This document shows positions 55,755 to 64,000 of a stretch of 64,000 nucleotides of DNA, piece after piece. The notes beneath the pieces were generated by a model, which ran no database searches, had not been told where the DNA came from, and saw nothing but the letters and a program-made list of their open reading frames with translations. Position numbers and translations under genes: made by a program. Each line of letters opens with the position of its first letter. Within the stretch, counting starts at the first letter, position 1. This DNA comes from Arion vulgaris (taxonomy: Eukaryota; Mollusca; Gastropoda; Stylommatophora; Arionidae): NCBI GenBank assembly GCA_020796225.1, contig CM036754.1:40709779-40773778 (forward strand), read 5' to 3'.

Positions 55755-56357
55755 CTTTTGTAAACTGTCTTTACTACTGAATACCTTGGGGCATTGCTGA
55801 CAAATGACGGGAATGCTATATTAAAAGAAATTAAAAGAAGGCTGAGCATTGCTTTGAAAAAACTAAAAGAACTAACTAACCTATGGAAGGGAATTGACAT
55901 CAGAACAAAAATCAAGTGTTTAAGAGCCTACATTTTTCCCTTGGCAACATATGGTTGTGAGACATGGACCATTGACAAAGCGGCGGAGAAGATCATTAAT
56001 ACCTTTGAATGCAAATGCTACAGAAGAGTACTTAGAATATCATGGACAGAGAAAATAACAAATGCTTCTGTTCTGCAACAGCTTGATATTAGTGAGAGTT
56101 ATCTATTAAAGAGCATAACATCAAAGAAAATTAAATACTTCAGACACATCAAACAACATAAGTGTCTCGAGAAGATAATTTGGAGGAATGGTGCCTGGAA
56201 GAAGAATGAGGGAAGACCTAGAAGATGATGAACGCAAGATGTCATTGATGATCTGAGAATGACTGCTGCTGACGCCAATCAACTTGCACAGAACAGAAAG
56301 TTTTCAGGGCTGCTGTCATGGAAACCAGGTTCCAGAAGGAACAAGTTACTTTATGAT
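55755..56357 (+). mobile_element. LINE 3' fragment (VGHLAYER family), open 145 codons
   Basis: Encodes YIFPLATYGCETWTIDKAA, FECKCYRRVLRISWTEKIT, KIKYFRHIKQHKCLEK and NEGRPRR, then the family 3' end. A mobile-element remnant, not a host gene. Confidence 0.85.
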
Positions 56358-56394
56358 CATGATGTCTTTACTGCTTGTAATACCTTTTTAAGGT

Positions 56395-56625
56395 ATTAGA
56401 GGTCCGGCCACATAAGCAGATTACCAACAGACAGTGCGCTTCAAAGAGCAATGTTACTTCGATACAGTAGATACAAAGCAAAAGACTGCCAACACAAATG
56501 GTGCACCTCAGCGGCAACAGAGGCAACGAAATACATAGTTTATGGAACTCACACAAAAACCTGTTCTATAAATCTCTTCTTATTCTGATGCTGTGAGGGA
56601 CAAAATAGAATTTGGGGATAGAAGA
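56395..56625 (+). mobile_element. LINE 3' end (SNDRRKLV family)
   Basis: GGCCACATAAGCAGATTACC and AGATACAAAGCAAAAGACTG match 9840-9930. Confidence 0.7.
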
Positions 56626-56636
56626 AGAAGATACCA

Positions 56637-56805
56637 CTTTTTAGGGCAGTGTAGGACAGGGGGGACATGAGGAATGTAATGGCTGCATGGCTAGTGCAGT
56701 TGCTGCAAAATTGTTCAGGTTAGGAATTTTTCTTTATGCATCCGGAAAAAAACAACTCATTGGCCTTATTGGGGATTGAACCCAGGTCTTCCTCACAGCA
56801 GATAG
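56637..56805 (-). mobile_element. SINE-G copy
   Basis: Reverse copy; tRNA-like head at right with B-box GGGTTCAATCCCC. Ends 18 bases from exon E5. Confidence 0.65.
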
Positions 56806-56822
56806 TCATATATAAACAATAC

Positions 56823-56964
56823 CTGAAGCTTGGGAAGTGCTCATTTTCAGAATAAGTGCTCTCTGTTGTAACCATATTGATGCAGAAGTTTGCTTCCACA
56901 GTTCGAAGGTCACCATCAAATGTTCTATAATGAGAATTTCGCAGAAGGGAACACTGACTTGATG
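56823..56964 (-). CDS. E5: start of VWD domain A
   Basis: 46 codons. The segment SQCSLLRNSHYRTFDGD is the classic opening of a von Willebrand type D domain (C-x-x-x...Y-x-TFDG), followed by NFCINMVTT, the expected second cysteine strand. It joins E6 through a split serine codon. VWD domains fold as calcium-binding beta structures that support multimer assembly in mucins and VWF. Confidence 0.85.
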
Positions 56965-57044
56965 CTGTGGATAAAAAACAGTTTTTACAATTTCAAATTC
57001 ATAAATCAATTCAATTTTAGTATAAAATTGGATAAAACTCACGT

Positions 57045-57165
57045 AGAGTTCAGTTTTAGTTTAGTTTTAGTTAGTCATTGGATCATCTTCACTGCACATC
57101 GAACCAATTAGTCCATAAGTGCTCCGATCTCCTCAGTATCTCTCGGGGTGTGGTGGCTAACAACA
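57045..57165 (-). mobile_element. I-type LINE 3' end
   Basis: Only the last 120 bases (TTAGTTTTAGTTAGTCATTG then GATCATCTTCACTGCACATC). A TACTGTAGTTT-family piece follows (57165-57265). Confidence 0.7.
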
Positions 57166-57269
57166 CCATTATTGTCTGATTCTATATGTAGTGATGTGTA
57201 AGAAGTGAATTTCTTCACTTCTGTTGTATCCTTTGCTTGATAAAGGCCTTTTGATCAAACGTTCATCAT

Positions 57270-57715
57270 CAAGTAGATGATCAACAGCATTTTCATACCT
57301 ACTCTCTGTTACCAGAACCAAACATGGACAATGAGCAAAGCACAATCACATAAAATAACTATATGTGAAATGCGCTGCCTGGGAAAAGTTACCAACAACA
57401 CCAGAAAAGACAGTCACCAACATCAGAATAAGAAAGAAAGTTGGCACAGAACCTTGAATTACATTGAGAAACAAAGAATGAAGTGGTTTGGCCACTTAAT
57501 AAGAATGCTCCACAGTATACAAAGTCTTCTACAACAGTATATCAGGAAAGAAGGTAAAAGGAAGACCACAAAAAGATGGTTAGATGGCATAGCAGAATCC
57601 TGTCAAAGAGCAAAATAACAATCACCCAAGCCACCAGAACAGCGCAAGACAAAAACAGAAAACCACAACACTGGGCAACAACCCGGTAGCAGTGTGATGA
57701 CAAAAGAAAGAAGAG
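57270..57715 (+). mobile_element. LINE 3' fragment (HLIRMHPN family)
   Basis: Plus strand encodes MINSIFIPTLCYQNQTWTM, RMKWFGHLIRMLHSIQSLL and RWLDGIAESCQRAK. Confidence 0.85.
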
Positions 57716-57719
57716 AAGA

Positions 57720-57818
57720 TCAAACGTTGCTGTGTATTGTTATTGTTTTTGTAAAAACAAATACAGAACTTTATTTTTATGTGTTTCACCATTTCTACAT
57801 AATTTTACTGCAGTTTTC
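57720..57818. repeat. TACTGTAGTTT-family fragment
   Basis: ATCAAACGTTGCTGTGTATTG through ACATAATTTTACTGCAG. Confidence 0.55.
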
Positions 57819-57859
57819 CTTTATATTGATATAAATTTAGATCAAACGCAAGTACAGTT

Positions 57860-58262
57860 TAGTTTTAATTTAGTTTTAGTTTAGTCGACGGATCATCTGT
57901 ACTACATTTCAAACCAATTAGTCCATAAGTGCTTTGATCTCCTCCTCAATATGCCTCTCGGTGTGTGGCGACTAACAACAACAGTTCTTTGTTTGTTTAC
58001 TATTCTTCTTTGGCTACCAGCATAATGTTCCTGTTTAGCTACACCACATTTGACTTGGAATTCTTACAGTCTGGTTAGTGTTGTAGATTCACCACTATTA
58101 CATGAATCATGTATATGTCCTATCTTCCTTAGGGAATTTATAATATCAGCCTGGTACATTGCTTGCCCCGCTTTTTACAGCAACCATACCTGCAAGCCTA
58201 TCGTCACGTTCATTTCCCAATACACCTGCATTCCCTGGCACACAAATTTGTTGTGTAGTTAA
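57860..58262 (-). mobile_element. I-type LINE 3' fragment
   Basis: Minus strand matches the end of 43215-44665, including an IINSLRKIG-like segment and a degraded GNA/GVLGNERDD RNase H motif. Confidence 0.75.
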
Positions 58263-58264
58263 AA

Positions 58265-58595
58265 AAAACCCAAGTACAGCGAGTAAGCAAACATAAAAAT
58301 TAGGGTGTCTTATAACGATTTGGTCAAAAACATTCAGGGTATGAAAAGAGTTAGCCCATGTCTGCAGACTTCCCCTCAGGTTTCATTCGCCCAGCAGCCT
58401 GTGTGTTGTTGGGGTCCGAAGGGAGCAAAAATTTACAAATTATAACGTAAATACTGAAAAAAAGTCTTGAAATACATCTGTATTCTGTCTTGTTAATTGA
58501 ACTGGGTTTGTTCAATCTAAATTTAAACAGATGTAACAAATATTTATACAATGGGATAAAAAGTGTACATTCTAGCAGAGATAGTTCTATAACTT
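58265..58595. other. Intron, mostly unassigned
   Basis: Contains a 40-base SINE-A head remnant at about 58388 (CAGCCTGTGTGTTGTTGGGG). Otherwise nothing recognised. Confidence 0.4.
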
Positions 58596-58597
58596 AC

Positions 58598-58762
58598 TGT
58601 ATTCTCTTGAGCCGATGGTAAAATTGCGTCTACCAACTACTTCATTTCCTGTTCTTAGTTTCTTTTCCTTTACACATCTTGTTCCAGTCAGAGTGTTCTT
58701 GCAAATTCCTCCTTCATCTTCACAACTTTTTCTTTTGCTGTCGACATCACAGTTTTTACGTG
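58598..58762 (-). CDS. E4: EGF-like segment A
   Basis: 54 codons with four cysteines: NCDVDSKRKSCEDEGGIC followed later by RCVKEKK. The spacing resembles the first part of an EGF-like domain, but the C-x-C and final cysteine are missing, so it looks reduced compared with E22. A basic tail leads into VWD-A. The phase (2 split bases in, 1 out) is the same as in E22. Donor GTAAGT and acceptor ATTTCAG are clear. Confidence 0.7.
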
Positions 58763-58854
58763 CTGAAATAAATTGTAATGATTGAAACTATATATACATT
58801 TTTAATGCAGACCTCAGCAAATTTTATATGCTCCTACAAAATCTGAAAACTATT

Positions 58855-59280
58855 TATGCACTGGACATGTTTCTTCTTCCTCTCTTCCCTCATTTGCTTC
58901 TTAATAGAAGTGTTGAGGGGAGGGGGATGTAGTGATCTTGTGTGTGCTTGTTCTAAGGCACTTTGTAAGCTGTTATTCATTTTCTTAATGCAGTTGCTCC
59001 AACTTTTGCATGGTTTTTCTCTTGCTCTGTACTCATTATACTTTTTTCAGTGTGGCTCTGTGTAGACGATATCAAGGTATTCTTGTCAGGTGCCCAAACC
59101 ATTTAATTTGTTTTTCTTTTATGAATTGCTTGACTGGTTCCACATCCAGTCTTCTGATTTCCTCATTTCTAATTTTGTCTCTTATTGTCACTCCTGCAGC
59201 TCATCTAAAGCCACTCATCTCAGTCATTATGATTTTCATTTTCTGCTCATTAGCTGCTGTTATTGGCAAACTGGAAATGT
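58855..59280 (-). mobile_element. LINE 3' fragment
   Basis: Same family as 41040-41345 on the minus strand, sharing CCACATCCAGTCTTCTGA and CTCATTTCTAATTTTGTCTC. Confidence 0.65.
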
Positions 59281-59404
59281 TTATATTTCATATAATATTG
59301 CAAACAACAATATGATAAATTGAAAAAGTCAGAACAGGCATTTAAAAACACAAATATTTTAAACATTTACATATTCTATTTCTTGTTTTAAAATTACTGG
59401 ATAA

Positions 59405-59850
59405 ATAGTAGTTCAGACAAAAATTGAAGCGTTTGAGACAAGGTGTTACAGAAAAGTTCTTAGAACATCCTGATGCTGTGTGGTGCCAGGGTCCACAAGG
59501 GAATTAAAGAATAGTACCACTGCTACCTACAAGGCATGTCATAATTGGCAACCGAGGTAGGGGCCTAGGGAAGCTACCTTAGTAAATAAAAAGTGACGCA
59601 GAAATCGAATGTGTTGGCCTACTGGCACAATATACAATTGCTCTTAGGCTCAGATCACATAGAGATCACACAGGGTGGTAAGCAAATGGTCGATATGGAG
59701 CGTTAAAAAGAAAAAGGACATCCTGAACAGAAAAGAGAATAAACAAAGACATCCTACAAGACCTGCATATTGAGGAGTATTGGTTCATAAATAACATCAT
59801 GTTCCAGAAGATGAAATATTTTGGCCACGTTAAACATCACATTGGTTTTG
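59405..59850 (+). mobile_element. LINE RT fragment split by SINE-A
   Basis: Before the SINE it encodes FETRCYRKVLRTS, after it INKDILQDLHIEEYWF and KMKYFGHVKHHIG. Confidence 0.7.
59474..59717 (+). mobile_element. SINE-A with 9-bp target-site duplication
   Basis: Flanked by ACATCCTGA at 59465-59473 and 59718-59726; the host LINE reads through when it is removed. Confidence 0.9.
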
Positions 59851-59854
59851 GAGA

Positions 59855-60400
59855 GAATGGTAAAAGAAGAAAATTGTTCTTTGTTTCATCTGCCATTGAT
59901 TTTGAACTATTTAATAAAACTTCTTTATGACATGACACTTTCAATAAAATGATGGTTTTATTTTTGTGATGTTTATAATGAACTTCCGCTTGTATGTTTA
60001 TGTCTTTTAGCACATCAACATTAGCCTTTATAGCAGTCCATGGAAAAAAGAGTAGAATAGGGCAGGCCAAAGCTGTGCTCCAGAAAATGAGAAGCATTAT
60101 ATGCAACAGGCTCACTGTCACTTGAGGTCAGAATGAGTTATTCAGTGCAACATAAAGCCAATACTGACATACGAATGCAAGTCATCTACGATAAACAAAC
60201 AGAATTCACTTACATTCATTAGATTCAGAGCCTTAGGGATTTGAAATTTTGTGTTTGGTGGTCATTTTGTATTGTTTCCATGGCAACTTTGACATATTTT
60301 TGTAAAGGAACATTTTTCTACTCTTCTAAATCATAATCTCTCAAAATTGTTATACAAATTCTACATTAATATGAAAACAACGAAAAAAATTCTGGTTTTC
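59855..60400. other. Intron with one small minus-strand open frame
   Basis: A 94-codon frame (60121 down to 59837) begins with a hydrophobic stretch (LLHIMLLIFWSTALACPIL), then a polar tail. No family recognised, no neighbour support. Most likely chance; a small secreted peptide is the alternative. Confidence 0.2.
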
Positions 60401-60404
60401 TAAC

Positions 60405-60785
60405 AGAAAGAAAATCTCTGGAGGCCACAGAGATGTGGTTTTACAGAAGAATAATGAGAATTCAATGGACTGTTAAAATGACTAATGTGGAGGTGTTGAA
60501 TGAGGTCAAGACAAGAGAAAAATTATCATCAATATAAGAAAGAGACAGTCATCATTTTTCGGGCATCTGATGAGGAGGGAAGGTTTAGAACACATTTTGA
60601 CAATGGGGTAAAATTGAAGGGAGACGAAACAGAGGAAGACAGAGATAGAAAATATTAGACAGCCTAACTTCATGGCACGGGTGACCGTTAACATCTGAGA
60701 TTATAACAAATACCAGAGGCAGAGATTCGTGGAGATCCATGATCGCATACGTCAGCCGGCTACACCTGAAGATGATGGAATACTC
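60405..60785 (+). mobile_element. LINE 3' fragment (LTSW family)
   Basis: Starts GGAGGCCACAGAGATGTGG..TTTTACAGAAGAATAATGAG and ends with the ACACCTGAAGATGATGG tail. Confidence 0.75.
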
Positions 60786-61083
60786 AACATTTTCTTTTGA
60801 ACCACATTTCATAATACATAAATAAATTATGAATAATTGATAAATATAGTGAAGACCAAAGACAAATGTTTAGGCTAATTTTCCCTCTCTCTCTCTTTCT
60901 CTAGCTGTCTCGCATGAATTCATGCGCATGCACACATACACAAATATATATATGTTTGATGGGGTCTCCTCCAGTGCTTTTCCCATCAACAGCAGTGTCA
61001 AGGAGAGGTGTGTACTTGCACCCACACTTCATATATATATATATACAAAGGTTTCAGAAATAAGATGAAAAATACACACTTAC

Positions 61084-61291
61084 TGTTTTGAGGACATTCC
61101 AATTCGATTTCGAACTGAGGACATAAAACACCCTGTTTCTGTTTTTTGTTGTCACATTCAATCACATTGTTCTGACATACTTTGTCCAAAATATAACCAT
61201 AGGTGTTGTTTTCAGTGATAATTTTATCAGTTCCAGCAATTCTGCAGACAGTTTTAACTGGGTTCCAACACAATTTAACTGTACTGTTTTT
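61084..61291 (-). CDS. E3: cysteine-rich module A
   Basis: 69 codons. The cysteine pattern is C-x7-C, then about 23 residues, then C-x6-C-x10-C-x8-C (VKLCWNPVKTVC ... VCQNNVIEC ... GVLCPQFEIELEC). E21 shows nearly the same pattern, so these are two copies of one module. I cannot assign a named family; it is possibly a disulphide-rich relative of EGF/TIL modules. N-linked glycosylation sequons NST and NNT are present. It is followed directly by an EGF-like exon, as in the second copy. Confidence 0.75.
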
Positions 61292-61684
61292 CTGAAAGAT
61301 ATCGATGTTCTATTAGAAATTGATTAGCAGAAATATAAACATACATGAAATGAAAATTTAGGCATACCTTTTACAGGACGTTGCTATCAAACATAATAAA
61401 CGAGTCATTGATTTTCTAGGCATAACTTATACGTTTAGTAATTTGCCATTGCTTTCTGAATGGTGAGGTATATTTTTACTGTTCATAAAAGTCCATGTGA
61501 ACAAAATTTGCTTCCAAACTACCACTGCGGAATTTGACCCATGTACTATTGGGTTATGATCAAGCTCACTACCGCTAAGTCACAGATGCCTACCAAAATA
61601 CATAATAAACATACATAGATAATGCAACTGTAGACTGTGAGTAATGAATTTATAAATGGATTTAAAAAACCACTTCAGATGAAG

Positions 61685-62085
61685 ATTATTGACTGCTATA
61701 TTTATCATGGACAATGAATAAACAGTCAATACAATCATTGGAAGCCACAGAGATGTGGTTTTACAGAAGAATGCTGAAAATTTCATGAACAGCGAAGAAA
61801 ACAAATGAGGAGGTTTTAAATCAAAGAAACCTTATCAAAAGAATAAGAATCTGACAATCAAGGTTCTTCGGGCATATAGTGCGAAGAGGTTTAGAACATT
61901 TGGTGTCAACAAGTAAAATTCAGGGAAGGAGAGATCGTGGAAACAGAGGGAGAAGATGTTGGATGGCCTGGCATTATGGTTCGACACAAGATCGACATCA
62001 GAACTGATTACATGAATCAAGCAGAGAGAGTTGGGGAGAGACATGATCCATTATGCCGGCAGGCATGGCACTTGATTGATTGATA
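61685..62085 (+). mobile_element. LINE 3' fragment (LTSW family)
   Basis: Plus-strand relative of 48833-49370 with GGCATGGCACTTGATTGATTG end. Confidence 0.8.
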
Positions 62086-62183
62086 GATATTTATTTTGCT
62101 AGGGTTATGTAATACACTTACGTGTAACGGTAAGAATGGACAACCAATTCCATCATCCACCTGGGGAAAGACAATCGACTCAC

Positions 62184-62302
62184 CTGAGAACGAGTATGAT
62201 GATAAATAATGTCCTTCACACTCAGTCTTGTGCCATCTGGGTGTGAATTTGGACAGCTGAGATAGCCAGTGGAGAATACAGATCCCTCTTTGTTAATTTG
62301 TG
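62184..62302 (-). CDS. E2: linker between CTLD-A and Cys module A
   Basis: 39 complete codons after two split bases, ending in phase 0. It contains one cysteine (TGYLSCPNSHPDG) and no domain I recognise. It corresponds in position and phase to E20 of the second supermodule. The donor is GTGAGT and the acceptor TTTGTAG. The exon joins in frame to E1 and E3. Confidence 0.7.
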
Positions 62303-62429
62303 CTACAAATAATTAGATTATTGTGGTAAACATTACAATCTGTTTCATGGGATGAGAAGGGAATAAGGAGTATTTTTTAGAATCCCTGGGGAAACAATGG
62401 AGCCAATGAAAATGATCAATAAATATACA

Positions 62430-63145
62430 GTATACAAGTTCATTTGAGGATCATCTTCATCGCACATTGGACATGTCCATAATTGCTCGATCTCCTCCCA
62501 AGAATATATTTCAGTGTGTTTGACTAACTACATCAGTTCTGTGTTGATTGATGTATCTACTGGGTTAATTGTTCATTTGAGGATCATCTTCATCGCACAT
62601 TGGATATGTCCATAATTGCTCCGATCTCCTCCCAAGAATGTAATGTCAGTGTGTTTAGACTAACTACATCAGTTCTGTGTTGATTGATGTATCTACTGGG
62701 TTAATTGTTCATTTGAGGATCATCTTCATCGCACATTGGACATGTCCATAATTGCTCCGATCTCCTCCCAAGCATGTAATGTCAGTGTGTTTAGGCTAAC
62801 ATCTCTCATTTTGTGTTGATTGATGTATCTACTGGGGTTTCTCTCATGGTTTGCCCGTCTTGAAACAGCTATAGGTAAGCACAACTTGCGCAACCGAGAT
62901 AGAGAATACCCTTTATATTCTTCACTGAAATCTTCATAGCGTACGTTTTCTCTTAGAGCATTAATGATGCCGCTTTTGTTCAGAGAAGACCCATTCTCGA
63001 TCGTAGCATTGCCCGCCAGTGCATCCACTCTCTCATTGCCCTTCACCCAGCATGACCGGGGACAAAGATGAAGGTAATTGTCTGGATCATCATATTTTGA
63101 ACCAATATACAAGTAGGCAATTATGCAAATATAAGTAACCAATTT
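62430..63145 (-). mobile_element. I-type LINE 3' fragment with triplicated 3' end
   Basis: Minus strand encodes LHLCPRSCWVKGNERVDALAG (RNase H), GIINALRENVRYEDFSEEY and the 3' end. The terminal ~134 bp (TTCATTTGAGGATCATCTTC) occurs three times in tandem from 62438, 62571 and 62707. Confidence 0.85.
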
Positions 63146-63268
63146 GCATGAATGGTTAAAACTATGAATTTACTAAATTCCGAGCACACATAAGCTTATT
63201 TATATTATCAATTGTGGTGTATTTATTGAAATTGAAATATTTATTCACGAAAGAAACAAATTACTTAC

Positions 63269-63414
63269 TTTTCTCACAGACAAAACTAAAACGTGTATTG
63301 CAGTTTACAAGTTGCACTGATGCAGTTTCAGGGGAAATCGCAGGGCACAAATTAGAAATTTGTGAATGATCATTCAATGTATCTGTTGAATTTGATCCTT
63401 CTGGCGTAAATTGC
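63269..63414 (-). CDS. E1: C-terminal part of C-type lectin-like domain A
   Basis: 48 codons with split codons at both ends. The motifs NLCPAISPE and NTRFSFVCEK match the last three half-cystines of a CTLD, the final one in the usual F-x-C-E context. The upstream half of the domain lies beyond the right edge of the window. No EPN/QPD or WND sugar-binding triplet is seen in this part. The exon ends on the first base of a codon, as does E17, the equivalent exon of CTLD-B. Confidence 0.8.
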
Positions 63415-63627
63415 CTGTGAAGTTTGATCAGAAATAGTGCATAAAGGTGAACACATGGGTTTTAATCTACATGATAAATGAAAATAGAAAAATGTATCTG
63501 AAAACTAAATGGAGAACATGTAAGTTAGACTTTCATCACCATCAGTCATTGCCATCATGTCCAAGCATACATAAGGCAGAGACAAAAAATGTTCATTCAA
63601 TTCAATCTTGTGCTTTTCTTTATTTCT

Positions 63628-64000
63628 AAAACCTAGTTTGTTAGGTGCTCGTCTCTTGGGACAAAGATACCAGGTTTTATCCCTCGTGGAGCCATCTAGA
63701 TATTTTTCCAGAGATCCCTGATCTCAGTGTAGGTGACATCGAGTTCATAGTCCTATAGGAGACGGACGATAAAATATTGGTCCCGTGTTCAATTTGAGCC
63801 CGTAAAAGAACCACTGGCATTTAAAATCGAGAAGAGCAGGCATGCCTGCGCAAAATTCATTAGAAAAGATTAAAAATAAAATTCCTACAAAAATTTCACC
63901 ATCTTCAAAATTACACCGGGACCATCACCTGTCAATGGAGTTTGTGCACTGCTGGTGAGATCTTGCTGTGTAAGAAAGAGATTGGAGCACACATGGTTAA
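63628..64000 (+). mobile_element. SINE-C copy, cut by the window edge
   Basis: Begins near TTGTTAGGTGCTCGTCTC and runs through TATTTTTCCAGAGATCCCTG to the window end without reaching its tail. Confidence 0.75.

Larger units (their letters stand above)
961..63414 (-). other. Host gene: modular CTLD / Cys / EGF / VWD-C8-TIL extracellular protein (26 exons, partial at both ends)
   Basis: Seen: 26 short open segments on the minus strand, each bounded by AG and GT, whose phases join into one frame for about 1,200 residues with a single break in E8. Domain order from the 5' side is CTLD end, linker, Cys module, EGF-like, VWD, C8, TIL, EGF-like, CTLD, linker, Cys module, EGF-like, VWD. Known: VWD-C8-TIL strings occur in mucins, FCGBP, zonadhesin and SCO-spondin, all extracellular. 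Inferred: a secreted or surface gel/adhesion protein built from a repeated supermodule. Start, signal peptide and stop lie outside the window, so exact identity is open. Introns carry all the mobile DNA described below. Confidence 0.85.

Overview
The window is AT-rich metazoan nuclear DNA, not bacterial. It has no operons or long open genes. It carries short phase-compatible exons with GT/AG borders, introns of 0.3-7 kb, tRNA-headed SINEs, many 5'-truncated LINEs, MITEs and large minisatellites. The organism cannot be named from this sequence. A repeat-rich invertebrate (for example a mollusc or another lophotrochozoan) is a guess.

One host gene, on the minus strand, fills the window and continues off both ends. 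I trace 26 exons, called E1-E26 in transcription order: E1 is at 63269-63414 and E26 at 961-1108, about 3.6 kb of coding sequence. Every splice junction keeps the frame except inside E8. The predicted protein is a large secreted or extracellular modular glycoprotein of the VWD-C8-TIL type (FCGBP/zonadhesin/mucin-like) with C-type lectin domains added. The order is: CTLD-A (end only), linker, Cys module A, EGF-like, VWD-A, C8, TIL, EGF-like, CTLD-B, microexon linker, Cys module B, EGF-like, VWD-B. The cassette CTLD / linker / Cys module / EGF / VWD is therefore present twice with largely conserved intron phases, so the gene looks like a tandem array of one supermodule. Odd points are a single-base frame break in E8, a frame-neutral Cys-rich exon inside CTLD-B (E15), and two duplicated 24-nt microexons (E18, E19).

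The introns are almost wholly repeats. LINEs fall into several families: an RTE-like family with an (AACT)n tail, I-type families with RNase H, and others seen only as RT C-termini ending in GRP-rich motifs. SINE families, here called A to H, are present in several copies, and five insertions have clean 8-13 bp target-site duplications. TTAA-flanked piggyBac-type MITEs and one TA-flanked Tc1/mariner-type MITE are present. At least a dozen minisatellite arrays are seen. Two are traceable to mobile elements: a 40-bp array of about 2.2 kb inside a TTAA MITE (50827-54272), and a 60-bp array derived from a LINE 3' end (11990-12895). The long open frames in these arrays are by-products of repeat units and not genes.

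By region: 1-9 kb holds VWD-B and EGF exons among LINE/SINE debris; 9-21 kb the Cys module B, linker and microexons with four arrays; 21-38 kb CTLD-B, EGF and TIL exons, with a nested LINE pair at 25-29.8 kb; 38-40.4 kb a 51-bp satellite; 41-49 kb C8 and VWD-A exons with three arrays; 50.8-54.3 kb the MITE satellite; 54-63.4 kb VWD-A, EGF, Cys module A, linker and the end of CTLD-A.
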